Below, one piece after another: positions 23,151-33,642 of a stretch of DNA of 64,000 bases. The translations under genes and the position numbers were made by a program. This DNA is from Cristatella mucedo (Eukaryota; Bryozoa; Phylactolaemata; Cristatellidae). Positions within the stretch are counted from its first letter, which is position 1. Each line of letters opens with the position of its first letter. The notes below the pieces were generated by a model. The model did not search any database. It saw nothing but the letters and a program-made list of their open reading frames with translations, and was not told the DNA's origin. The stretch lies in contig WPIO01000166.1 of NCBI GenBank assembly GCA_009760855.2, positions 352,501-416,500 of the forward strand, read 5' to 3'.

Positions 23151-24670
23151 GGCATTTGACATTAGGCACTCTGAATGAACGAAGGTCGTTCGGTGTCCCG
23201 GGGCGTTCCATAATCATTTCTCTCTCCCATCCCCCCTCGCCCGCTCAGCCTCCGCCGCTCACCCTCCACCATCCCTGCCTTAGGTCAAGGCCGCTAAGAA
23301 GGAGCGTTGCGCGTTCTGCTTGCAGGCGCCCACCCCCACCAGGGAAGTTCTGGCGCTGGGTATAGGCTCGCTGTTAAAGTCGTCGGCGAGGGGCGTCGCT
23401 GCGAGTCACGTGACACGCAGCCAGCGGCGATCGGTACCTTCCATCGCGGACAAACGCCGGATACCGCAAAACCGCGACCGCCCCCCCCCCCCCTACACTC
23501 GGCTTCCGACCGCGTCGGAAGCCGCCCTTACAATGCCGCTCATGTCGGCGGCGGCCGGATAACCAGCGGCTAGCGTTCAGCTTAATAACGATTTTGCACG
23601 GGTGGGCGGTGGTGTCTGCTGCGGTGCGTTCCTACCCGGCAGGCGGGACGGTGCAAAAATCGAAGTTAACCAAAGTGGAAACGGCGGTTCCGGAAGCACT
23701 CGCTTGCCGTGCCGCCGCGCCGTCGTGCCGCAACGCCACGTCGCTGTCGCTGCGATGCGGCGTCACTGCGTAGCGACGCCGCATTGTGTTTCTTTCGCGT
23801 TCGCTCTTAATTCGGCCGCACTCTCTCGCCCGAGTCTCGTGGACGTCGGCCTGTCGGCACCGCTATGACGGTAACTCGACGCTCGAGCAGGCGGCGGAGC
23901 GTAGCCAGGTATAAACCAAGGTGGGGTGGTCCGACCTTGAACTTTCCGGAATCAGTCGTAGATACTGTACGAAATGGCGGTCGGGCAGCGTGGCTGATTC
24001 AGGAGGGCAGACGCGAGGAAGGGAGTCGCGCGCGTCACGAGTAGCGAGTAGCGTCGTAGAGCAGGATGCGGATGTAGAAGGATGCTGGAAAGAAGGATGC
24101 ACCAGAGCAGAATGCTAAGCGGCTGCGACGACTCGGCGCTAAATCTGCCCAGATTGCGACTTGAATTCGTCGTGGTCGCGGTTCCTGAATTGCCAGGGTC
24201 CGATGACGCGATAATCTATGGCCGAGGCCTTCATAAAAGACGAAGCCGCACAATGGGCAGTCGGCGGTGCTTCCGGAGTAGGATTCCTGTGCATTTGAGC
24301 TCTACGCCACGGCGCCGTCGCGTGTTGTACGTCGCGGCCGCGGTTGCCGAATGCCTGAAACCCTCCGTCGCCGTCAAGTAGGCTTCTCTACGCAACGGAA
24401 ACGGACGCGTTACGTTAATTTACGGCGGGCTCTTCGTCGCTGCCCTCGTCGCCCCGGCAACGGTCGGCGTGCGTGCGTGCGTGCGTGCGTGCATCGGCGC
24501 CGCGTCTACAAGTCGCTAGCCGCGCGCGATACGAGGTTCTGGCGTCGCCACGTCGTTCGTCACGCGTCGGCCGAGACTAGCGCGCCGCCACGAGCGCTGC
24601 GTTTGCGGCCCAGTTCCGTCCGAATGCGGAAGCCGCACGGCGAGCGCTTTTGCAACGTTGTCTTAGAAGG
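23151..24670. other. No gene recognised
   Basis: CpG-rich unique sequence with a C13 run near 23482, a 10-bp-arm inverted repeat at 23755-23764/23775-23784 and a (GTGC)n run near 24470-24491. Confidence 0.45.
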
Positions 24671-24674
24671 GAAG

Positions 24675-24788
24675 ATGGCGGAGCGGACAGCGGATGTCGG
24701 AGCGCAAGAATTGTGGACGCGAGCGCCCGACCGACCGATCGCAGGAACCGCGGATCAAAAGACACTGCCGCCAGCGGTTTTCAGATGA
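24675..24788 (+). CDS. Possible first coding exon (MAERTADVG...), uncertain
   Basis: An ATG in the context GGGAAGATGGCGGAG opens a 37-residue frame. The AAGATGGCGG word is the YY1-type motif often found over start codons of CpG-island genes. No domain is recognised and no strong donor lies inside the frame, so it may be chance. Confidence 0.15.
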   Translation: MAERTADVGAQELWTRAPDRPIAGTADQKTLPPAVFR

Positions 24789-25094
24789 AAAAAATGGAGC
24801 CGCTAGTCCGCTTGCCCGGCGAAAAAAATCGGACGCACGAGGTCTGAAACGGAAACAGCAGAGCGTCGCGTTAGGCGTGCTGTCGCTAGCCACGAGGACG
24901 CCCCGACGCTTCCTCTACGGCGTGCGTCGAGCGCGTAGAAAGAGACTACGCCCTTCTCTCTGTGGGCGCTAAAAATGAAAATGCGCACTGTGTATTATTA
25001 AATTTGTATTGTTATTAAATTATTATTAAATTTTATTAAATTATTAAATTATTATTAAATATTGTGTATTATTACATAGGTAGGCGTGCAGGGG

Positions 25095-25262
25095 CCGCGG
25101 TGAGCCGTGATGGCTCACTAGGTAAGGCGGTTGCTTTCGCGACCTAAGTCGTGAGTTCGATTCCTACGGTGGGCGATCCTTTATCGCCACTGCCAGCGGT
25201 GGCGATGGCCGCAAAGGCTCTTCTGTCGCTACACAAAGAGAGGCTGCTAAATCAGCTAGGAT
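25095..25262 (+). repeat. SINE-1 copy, nearly full length
   Basis: GAGCCGTGATGGCTCACTAG head, B-box-like GAGTTCGATTCC, GGTGGGCGATCCTTTATCGCC, AAAGGCTCTTCTGTCGCTAC and AATCAGCTAGGAT end. Confidence 0.85.
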
Positions 25263-26160
25263 TTATTTTATTTGCTTAATCCGCGTGGCGGGCCAGAGAT
25301 GGGCCAGACGAGGAATTCAGCTGCGCCGCGGACCGAATTCGTCGCGTAACGCGAACGCGCGAGCTGACGCCGGCCGCGGCCGTGCGAGCGGGCCATTGCT
25401 ACTGCGCTCGCCGCCGCTTGACCGTTGCTGGGATGCTGTGCGCCGGGCGAAGCGGTCGCTGCGTCTACTCCCGAGGTCTTTCTTTTGCCAGCTCATTAAG
25501 CCGGTCTTTTCCTGCAGCATTATCGATGCGAGGCGCCGTTCTAACAGCCTCGTACTGCGAGCCGGAAGCTGCCGGCGCGGCGACGCCGGAAGCTGACGCC
25601 GGCGCGCGCTCCGCCTACGGCTCAAACTTCTGCCGAGCGCATTCGCCGCCGGTCGGTCGCGATCGGCCGGCGGTTACCTGTTGCCCCGCTCGCGGCGCGC
25701 TGCGGGAGCGCGTCGCGTCGCAGCGCGCCCTACGAGGAGCGAGCGGCGCGGCTCCTGGCGCGCCGCCGCCGCCGCACGACGCCGCGCTGCGATCGATTCG
25801 GTCGGTCGAGCGGCGAGGCTCCTGGCGCGCCGCCGCCGCCGCCGCGAAGGACCGGCGCGTGCGTAGCAGTCGATCGATCGGCGACGGAAATGCGGAGGAG
25901 CTCGGGAGGGATCCTTTCCTTCCGATTCCTTCCCTTTCCTTTCGCCTCCTTTCCTTTCCTTTAACTTCCTTCCGATTCCTTCCCTTTCCTTTCGCCTCCT
26001 TTCCTTTCCTTTAACTTCCTTCCGATCCTTCCCTTTCCTTTCCTTTCGCCTCCACATCCTTTTCCTTCTTATTTCGCTCGCTACGGCCGCGCCGGGCGAC
26101 CGTACGCGGCTGGCTCGGCCAATCACGAGCTCGCTCGCCGATTCTCGCGGCCGCGCGGCG
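25263..26160. other. GC-rich, no gene; polypyrimidine tandem repeat
   Basis: From about 25908 to 26058 a homopyrimidine-like tract is built of roughly 54-bp units with CCTTCCGATTCCTTCCCTTT and CGCCTCC. Upstream open frames are GC-driven. Confidence 0.55.
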
Positions 26161-26162
26161 TC

Positions 26163-26245
26163 TCTACGTAAAGCGCCTTGAAAGAGATTGAGTTCTCTGA
26201 GGGCGCTTTATCAAGTGCATTATTATTAATATTATCATTATTATT
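26163..26245 (+). repeat. L2-A 3' terminus
   Basis: GTAAAGCGCCTTGAAAGAG to the (ATT)n tail. Confidence 0.8.
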
Positions 26246-26437
26246 CTTATCGTGTCCGCCGCGCTCGCGGACGGCGCGCCGCGGCGACTCGCGCCGCCGC
26301 CAATTAGCCGGCAAGTCCAGAGCCGTGAGCGGAGGCGAAGAGTCCTTCCGGCCGCCGGCGGCGGCGGTATTCCCAAAGGTCGTCGCTTCCGGGGTTCACC
26401 AATCGGCCGCCGCGCGCCGGAGCGGATCTCGGCGGCT

Positions 26438-26478
26438 GATCTCTGCGCCGCGCGGCGGTGCTGCGCGGCGCAGAGATC
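26438..26478. repeat. Perfect inverted repeat, 16-bp arms, 9-nt loop
   Basis: Arms 26438-26453 (GATCTCTGCGCCGCGC) and 26463-26478. Confidence 0.9.
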
Positions 26479-26604
26479 CTCGGGCCGGCGACCGAGCGAG
26501 CGCCGGACGCGTCTGAAGCTCAGCGAACGCAGAGAGCGCTCTGAGCTCTCTGCCCAGAGAGCGAGCGGGCGAATCGCTTGGCCCGTACGAGCGCGAGGCC
26601 CGCG

Positions 26605-26639
26605 TTCTGCCAGCGAGGCCCGCGGCCTCGCTGGCAGAA
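26605..26639. repeat. Perfect inverted repeat, 16-bp arms, 3-nt loop
   Basis: Arms 26605-26620 (TTCTGCCAGCGAGGCC) and 26624-26639. It lies 130 bp after the previous hairpin and has unrelated arms. Confidence 0.9.
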
Positions 26640-27980
26640 TCGCCGCCGCCGCGTACCGTCGGATTCGCAACGTTTCGGAGAGACGCCGATTTGCCGCTGG
26701 CTGCGCGCGCGCACGCGCGCGCGCCTTTGCAATGCGTAACGCGTACGCGTACGCCCTTTGCATTGCAGGGTGATTGGACTCGCTGTGCAGCTCTTCCAGG
26801 TGCAGCTCTTCTCGCTCAGCCGACAGATGCGTTCCAGGCCACGTGGTCTGACGCGAACGACAGGGTGACGCTCGAAGTTTGTCGCTCTCGCATAAACACC
26901 AAGGATCGTTTGCGACGAAATGACAATAAAGATTACCACATTCACGAGTCACAATCAAAGAGTTTGATCCCTTTTTAAGGCACTCTACATGCGCTGTCAA
27001 GGAAAATATTCCTACATCACTCACGAGCGCAGCTCGGGACAGTTCCGGCTGTTAAAAACACAGAAAGCACGGGTCCAGGTCCAGGCAGCCCTATCGAATT
27101 CGGTTCGAGCACGTCGCGTAGTCATTAGAGGCTTGAGTTCAGTGCTGACAGCCGTGGAGCAGACTATCGCGATAGGCTCCAGCACCAGGCCTGTGGTCCA
27201 ATGGTCCAGTCCAATCGAATATTGCGCCACGATTCCGGGCATACGGTATCACAGCATGCCATATAAAGCCGTCTCGACTAATGGAGACTTGCTCGAATAG
27301 AAGCCAAAACCTTCTTCATACTTTCCAAGCTCGAAAATACGCGGAAAAAAATTAGTACTCCGCATGCAGTTTTCTTTTTTCCATGCATGGATGTTATGGA
27401 AGGTTCAGGAAATACTAAGTTCCCATATGCAAAGGTTCTGTTAGTCTGCCTGGCATGATTTCGGTTGGACACATTTGGCTGTACACGTCATATAGATTCC
27501 TAGAGCTCTATCTCATGCAATCATGGACATATACAGCAGAACTTCTAGGCTTTCTCCCGCACACCGCAAGAGCGCACTTCCAGTGCCGAGGTGCGAGGGC
27601 ATGCAACCCTTCACTTGTCTCCAATTTCCGGTCGCTATGCAATCTATCGCCGTCTGACTGAACTCCACAAACTTTACAACGACTACGTGGGCGTTAAGCT
27701 TGAGAGTTTTCTAGAGCGCGTGCGCTCAAAGCCTGAGTAGCGGTCTCCGATTCGCATCGCCTGACTCAAGAAGGCGGTGTGGAAGACGAACGCGCTCGTT
27801 TATGTAGTAGCGCGTCACGTGACTCAAAATGGCGCCAAAGGTGCGCTCGGTTACGTAGTAATGCGTCTCGACCGGCAAATTCAATGGCGAAAGCGAAAGA
27901 TGGACTGCGAAAGCCGCCCAGGGGGCTTCGGCGGGCGGGCGATCGGTCCGCCGCTCGGAGTACGCATGCGTAATGAACGT
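26640..27980. other. No gene; degenerate L2-A tail
   Basis: About 26925-27000 resembles a minus-strand L2-A end (GAGTTTGATCCCTTTTTAAGG). The remainder is unrecognised. Confidence 0.4.
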
Positions 27981-27981
27981 A

Positions 27982-28010
27982 GCGTCACGCTGAGCTGCTC
28001 AGCGTGACGC
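27982..28010. repeat. Perfect palindrome, 14-bp arms, 1-nt centre
   Basis: GCGTCACGCTGAGC, T, then its exact complement. Confidence 0.9.
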
Positions 28011-28260
28011 CCGAAATTCGGCCCCGCCTTCGGGACGGGCGCGCCGCCAGCGCTGCGACACCTTCCGGCTTAGATCGATCGGTTAGAGCCGGCGCTGTCA
28101 CAGGAGTTAGAGCAGGCGCTGTCCGGCAGGAGCGAACATCGACGATATAATACAGCGACAAGAAACGACGGCGCGCGACGCTCAGCCGAAGGCACGAGCG
28201 AACGTCGGCGGCCGCCAGAGCCACCTCCATCTTTTCGGCTTTTTCTGTTTCCGATTCCAT
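27985..28260 (-). CDS. Possible first exon on minus strand (MESETEKAEKMEVAL...), uncertain
   Basis: An ATG with G at +4 begins a charged N terminus followed by MEVALAAADVRS. The open frame is 91 residues and lies in a CpG-rich block. The frame overlaps the palindrome at 27982-28010 at its 3' end, which suggests that only the N-terminal part could be real. No homology is recognised. Confidence 0.15.
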   Translation of the reverse strand: MESETEKAEKMEVALAAADVRSCLRLSVARRRFLSLYYIVDVRSCRTAPALTPVTAPALTDRSKPEGVAALAARPSRRRGRISGVTLSSSA

Positions 28261-28606
28261 GGGAGATAACCGCAAGGCGAACGCGGCCGGCGGCGAAGGC
28301 CGCGTGGGTCGTGCGTAAGCGGACGCTGGCCGTTAGCGGAAGGCGTCGGCGGCGGCGCGTCCGGCGTCGGACTGCGCCGACCGTGCGGGTCGACTCAGCT
28401 CCTCGCGAGCAGCTACGGCGGCCGCCGAAAAAATGGCCGCCGAAATGATATGGCCGCCGAAATATGAATATGGCCGCCGAAAAGAGCGAGCACGCGGCCG
28501 GCGAACGCGGCGATTAAGACGGCTGGCTTGGCCGCCTCTGGCGGCGGCGAGGGGCCGAGTACTATGGCGGCTGGCCCTGGTCACCGCCGCCGCCGCGAGC
28601 CCTCCA

Positions 28607-28704
28607 GGAAAATGAGAGGAGCCGCGAGCCCGCCGCCGCGGCTCCTCTCATTTTCCTCCCAAACCTGCACAAAATGCGTTGCCCGTCGCGTCTGCGGGCA
28701 ACGC
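28607..28704. repeat. Two adjacent perfect inverted repeats (20-bp and 10-bp arms)
   Basis: The first has arms 28607-28626 and 28637-28656 with a 10-nt loop. The second has arms 28676-28685 (GCGTTGCCCG) and 28695-28704 with a 9-nt loop. They are separated by only 19 bp and have unrelated arms. Confidence 0.95.
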
Positions 28705-28809
28705 TCGGCGAGAAACCTCCGACATGCCGCGGCGGCTGCGAGCATGCGGGCAGCCGGCGCCGGGTCGAGAAGCGGGCCGATGAGCGATGGCTTCGGCCAG
28801 AGGGACGCC

Positions 28810-28978
28810 GTGATGGCACACTAGGTAAGGTGGTTGCTTTCACGACCTTGGTCCCGAGGTCGTGGGTTCGATTCCTGCAGTGGGCGATCCTTTATCGCCA
28901 CTGCAAGCGGTGGTGATAGCCGTAAAGGCTCTTCTGTCGCTATACAAAAAGAGGCTGTTTAATCAGCTAGGATCAGCT
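28810..28978 (+). mobile_element. SINE-1, full length with target-site duplication
   Basis: A tRNA-derived SINE: head GTGATGGCACACTAGG, B-box GGTTCGATTCC, body ending AATCAGCTAGGATCAGCT. A 9-bp direct repeat AGGGACGCC flanks it (28801-28809 and 28979-28987), showing retrotransposition. It is a good reference copy for the family. Confidence 0.9.
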
Positions 28979-28987
28979 AGGGACGCC

Positions 28988-29370
28988 GCCGCCGCCGCCG
29001 CGATAGGCGGCCAGCTGCCGGAGACGCTGCCGGCGGGCCGCACGCGTGTAGAGCCCCGCCGCGCCCCGCCCCCCCCCCCCCCCCCGATGGTGCTCGGCGA
29101 TCGAGACGAATCGCGTCGCGCTGCTCAGCATCTGCGTTCGGGCGCCGTCGTAATCGTATGCGAGATCGGGTCAACTTGACCCGCTTCCAGCCGCCGTCGC
29201 ACTCGACGAGCCCTCCCGTCCATCGTCCTTGGTCGCACGCACGTTCAACGCTCGTCCATCGGAGAGGACGCAGCGGACGTCAAGTGACGGAGAGATGAAG
29301 AAAGAGGAGGAAGGAGAGACCGATACACGAGCAGACAATGGGGGGAAACAGACACATGACTGAGTGAGAT
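28988..29370. other. CpG-rich, C17 run, no gene
   Basis: Contains a C17 homopolymer at 29069-29085. Nothing else is recognised. Confidence 0.5.
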
Positions 29371-29372
29371 TT

Positions 29373-29702
<330 letters not shown>

Positions 29703-30108
29703 AGGAGGGAATAAGATACAACTTCCGTACTTGCACGGCCGTGGACCGAGTCGGCGAAAGTCGACTCCGTAAACGAACGGCCGCTTGCCTTTTGTGACCG
29801 ACGCGTCGTCCAGATCCGCCTCAGGTTTTTCCGCTGCTCACGCTGACAGGCTTTCGCGCTCCCACCCCTCTCCTCGTGCGTGCCGCGAGGCCCGCCCCCC
29901 CCCAGGGCGTCGTCGGCGTGAGTGTCGCGGCAGCCCATTCGTCCTCGCGAAGCCGCCGTACATCTAGCGGCGACGTCTTGCGGCCGGCGAGCTGACCGAG
30001 GCGTAAAGCATCTCTACGAGGAAATGTCACGCCACAACTGACGGCCATTCGGCGATCGACTCGTCGCTGACCGTCATCGCCGTCTCCCGGCGCGGAGGCG
30101 ATCTGCAG

Positions 30109-30295
30109 CCGAGGCGTCCGCCGGGCCGGAGATTACGACGCCGCCACCGACATCGGTTCCTGCACGCAGCCGCTCGCCGCGTACAGCAGGCCACCCGCGT
30201 GCGCAGCCTGTCAGCAGTCCTTTCAGCCTGCGCCCGCCCCAACGGCGGCAGCAGCGCGTCAGAACGTGGCGCCGTCGCGGCTAACGGGCGGCTAG
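30109..30295 (+). CDS. Possible terminal exon, unknown protein
   Basis: After a CTGCAG acceptor-like site, 62 codons with strong G/C third positions run to TAG at 30293. The product includes GDYDAATDIGSCTQPLAAY and CAACQQSFQPAPAP. The codon pattern looks coding, but the pyrimidine tract is poor and I do not recognise the protein. The opposite strand is also open. Confidence 0.25.
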
Positions 30296-31240
30296 CGCTC
30301 CGATCGAGAGCGAGGTGACGAGGTCGCCGACGAGAGCTGGCGCTGGCGCGGTCTGGCACGCTGGCGAGTTGAAAGATTGCGAGCCGCGCGCCAATTAGGC
30401 GAGTCTCGCTGTCGTCGCTGGCGGCGGACTCGGCCCATGCGGCTTCCGGCTTCAACGCCCTCATTTCCGCCTCCGTCTCCGCCCGCGCCCTCAACGAAGC
30501 TCTCCCCCGACCGCTGCCACGGTCCAGCCGCTGCGCAGGGCTTTGCAACCCGGCGGCGGCAGCGGCGGCGGCGGCGGCAGCGGCTGCGGCGACGACGGCA
30601 GTGGCGACATTGACGGCTGGCGGGCCAGCGGCCGGCCCCTGGCTGGGCGTGGCCGCGGCGCACCGACTGAGCGCTCGGACTCGTTAGTGCTTTGACCTTA
30701 GCACCTCGCTCCCGTCCTGAATTTCTTATCGGAGGGCGGACGATGGGTATCCGATGGGTGTGGCTAGCCCAGATAGCCTGCGAGCGCCCTTTAACACCCC
30801 GGGTCGCCGCCGCCGCCGCCGGCCGCGCCCGCCCGACGCCCGCGAGCGCCAAGCGGAGCAGGCGGAGAGCGACAGCGGAGGACTCGGACAGCGGGAGCTC
30901 GTCGTCGTCGTCGTTACCGGCCACTGGTGAGAAGAGAACGCAGCCGTCGCCGCTGGCTGCGCAGCTCAAGCTACGCGAGGCGCGAGCGAGCGCACCTCTC
31001 TCGCCGGGGCACGCAACGGCGGCGGCTGTGGCGGTGGCGGTGACGGCGGGCGGGCGGGCGGGCGGTCGGTCGGTCGGTCGGTCGGGCGGGCGAAGTCCGC
31101 TCTCCAACCAAAGGGCGGCGGCTGACGCCTCGCCTGAAAAGGGTGGAGTCAACATGGCGCTCCGTCGCGTCGGCCGGTCGTAGCCTCCGGGAGCCGATCG
31201 AAGCCCCGCCCCCCCCCCCCCCCCCGCCGCCAGCCACGCA
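30296..31240. other. CpG-rich block, no confident gene
   Basis: GCG/GGC triplet tracts and C17 at 31209-31225. An acidic Ser-rich stretch (EDSDSGSSSSSS) is readable at about 30875-30920 on the plus strand before a GTGAGA donor-like site, but the same bases also read as NDDDDELP on the minus strand. Confidence 0.35.
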
Positions 31241-31243
31241 CAG

Positions 31244-31315
31244 TCGACGTCCGCCTGACGATTCGGCGGCAGCGACGACTCGAATGCGGCGCCGGAACGC
31301 CGCCGAACCCGTCAG
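31244..31315 (+). CDS. Possible internal exon (72 bp)
   Basis: The acceptor is preceded by the C17 tract (GCCACGCACAG|) and the donor is near consensus (CAG|GTAAGC). Two frames are open, one reading PPDDSAAATTRMRRRNAAEP. The splice sites are good but the coding content is too short to judge. Confidence 0.25.
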
Positions 31316-33002
31316 GTAAGCGGCAGCTCGCCGCCGCCGTCGTCGAAGCGAAGGCCGTACGAGCGCAGCGGCCGGCGCCTCGGCGACGGCGATGACGTCG
31401 TGTGGTCGTCCGTCGGCCCATCCGCCCGCCCGCCCTAAGTGGGCGTGTGCTACTCTGTACTAGGCTCCGGGGCCAGTCGAGCCAGTCGGGCACAGGCCAC
31501 GCCCGCACAGCACGCTGCTGAGCAACGGGCCCTCTCTCTCTTTAATCGGGTGCGGTGGCGGCGGCGGCGGCGCTGACCCGGCGCATTGGTAGGTCCGCAT
31601 TGTCGCGCGGCGGCGGCGCGCTCGGGCGTTTTTGGGCATTCGGTTCGTTCGGAGGTGGCGACTTTCCGCCAACGGCGGAGCCCATCCGCCTTCCATCGCG
31701 GCTCGCAGGGCCGGCACGTGCGCGTGCTGGTGCACCCGCCGGTCGGGTTCGAGGGGAGCGGTCGGACGCGAGAGGCTCGCTGAGCTGGTGCCGCTGCGGT
31801 CTGGCTCGCCGCCTGCCCACCCGCCGGACTGGCGGCAGCGGCTGACGGAACTCACCCCGTCGGCGGCGGCGGCAGCGGCGTTCGACCCGCACCGCCAGCC
31901 CGCTCGCGGCTGGACGCTACCATCAGCGCTGTGGAGGCGGTAGTGAGTCTGCTCAACTGGAATCGGCTGCGTTGCTGCCCCCCCCCCCGGGCGCGCACTG
32001 CTTCCGGCGGGCGACTTCCCCCCACCCACTGAGCGGTAACCGCGCCCGGTGTCGTTTGAGGCTCGCTCTCGGGTGGGCGCCGTTGAGCGTAACGCGCCCG
32101 TCCGTCCGGTTTGCAGGCATCGCTCCCTTCGTTCGTTTCGTCGGCCGCCCGCGCAGCAGCAACCAGGCCAGCAGTCCCATAGCGTTGATGGAGGTGGGGG
32201 GGGCGGGGCGTCCTTCCCTGCTCAGTGTAGACCCGGGCGACTCACGGTGGGAGCGGCCTCCTGATTGGCGGCTTTCCGGCAGCTGCTTGGGTTGCGATCA
32301 GCACGGATCCCCCGGATGTGTTTACTCTTTCTCTCGGAGCTCGGCCCTCGTGGCCCTGGTGGCTGGGCCATCAGCTCGGGGGGGGGGCCGGAGGCGTGGC
32401 CTGAGCTGCCTATGGGGGTGGGGGCTCGTAGTGGTGCTCGGCTGCTGTCAGACGACGGGATACTCTTATGACTGCCCCTCGGCCCCTAAGCCAAAGTGGG
32501 TCGGTCCCCACGCCAGGCCCTGTCGATGTTCTCTTTCTCGGGCCCACCCCGCCCGTCCTCCCCCCCCCCCCCGCGTGCCTAGTGCCTGACGGTCCACCGC
32601 CACGGTCGGGGGGGCACGGGAATCGTCCTGGGGGTATGTAGGTAGGGTGCTTCAGCAGTGGGGCGACAGTGCCTCTGGGACTACCCGCTGGGCAGAGGCT
32701 GCTAACTAACGCCTGCGGTCCGGGCAGGCAGGGGGCGGGGCGGCCTTGGTTGGAAATGTGCCAGCTAAACTTGCCCGCGAGGCTGGTGTGGGCGCTGCCG
32801 CAGCCGCCGCAGCCGGCCGATCTGGCAGCCGCAACTTCCGGCTCGGATGGCTGGTTAGGAGGCGGTGCCCGGGTTTGTGGGGATTATGGGGGCAGCGCGG
32901 TCAGCTGGCCTAGGTAGGACCGACCGTTCTGCGGTCCAACTAACTACGGTCCACTGGTCTGCCTTGACCGTTCATGCGGTAGGTAGCCAGCAGTGGTGAG
33001 CA
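31316..33002. other. CpG-rich to CpG-poorer transition, no confident gene
   Basis: Contains C10-11 runs at about 31979 and 32563 and G-runs near 32195 and 32380. Several acceptor-like sites occur (for example at 32115 and 32220), but no frame could be followed. Confidence 0.4.
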
Positions 33003-33012
33003 GTGCCGAACC

Positions 33013-33016
<4 letters not shown>

Positions 33017-33058
<42 letters not shown>

Positions 33059-33197
33059 GGAGGGAGGGAGGGAGGGAGGGAGGGAGGGAGAGACAGAGGG
33101 AGAGACAGAGAGAGGGAGAGACAGAGAGAGGGAGAGACAGAGAGAGGGAGAGACAGAGAGAGGGAGAGACAGAGAGAGGGAGAGACAGAGAGAGAGG
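33017..33197. repeat. (GA)n / (GGGA)n / GAGACAGA microsatellite
   Basis: GA units, then GGGA units, then a 16-bp GAGACAGAGAGAGGGA tandem. Confidence 0.95.
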
Positions 33198-33567
33198 CAG
33201 GAGATTCTGGTTCCACCAGGTGGTGGGAGGGGGCAATCCGGGCTCCACCACTGGCAACCCGGGTATCGGTTTCCGGGGCTACCGTTCACTGCCAGCTTTT
33301 CAAACGGGCTCGATCGAAGCTGTGCTCCGACGTGCTCCGATGTGCTCCGACGTGCTGCAATGTGCTCCTAATCCGAGAAGCCAATCAGAAAATAAGAAGC
33401 CTCCTGCCACCGAGAGTACCCACTTTTTAGCAGTGCTGCTGACTACTCTTAGCAGTCAACCGACAGCTGCCCTTCTTATCTTTGATGCTCACTCGTTGCC
33501 TAGGCAACCGTCGAAGCTTATTTTGCCTCGACGGTGCTGTTCCACGGCTTTCTCTTTGTCTGTCCAG

Positions 33568-33642
33568 CGTCCGGCTGTCCAGTGCTGAGTGGCATTCTTT
33601 GTGTCCTCCTCACGGTGCCGCGACGCTCGGGCAGATACATAA
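33568..33642 (+). CDS. Candidate TM exon of a second tetraspan-type gene
   Basis: Splice signals are excellent: acceptor CTTTCTCTTTGTCTGTCCAG and donor AA|GTAAGTGG. The 75-bp exon (2 nt, 24 codons, 1 nt) can encode SGCPVLSGILCVLLTVPRRSGRYI-type sequence, a TM helix followed by a basic stretch. It resembles exon 3 of the TMEM255-like gene: V-L-x-G, Val at the same spacing, RR, then aromatic-Ile. It also resembles TM2 of ENTREP and TMEM196 proteins. A second frame is also open. No partner exons were found, so it could be an orphan exon or chance. Confidence 0.35.

Noticed and set aside
28810-28978. tRNA gene on the basis of the B-box and A-box-like words (also at 61606, 25095, 38975)
   Set aside because: The sequence continues into a constant unrelated body and tail, recurs in many copies and has a target duplication: it is a SINE, not a functional tRNA.
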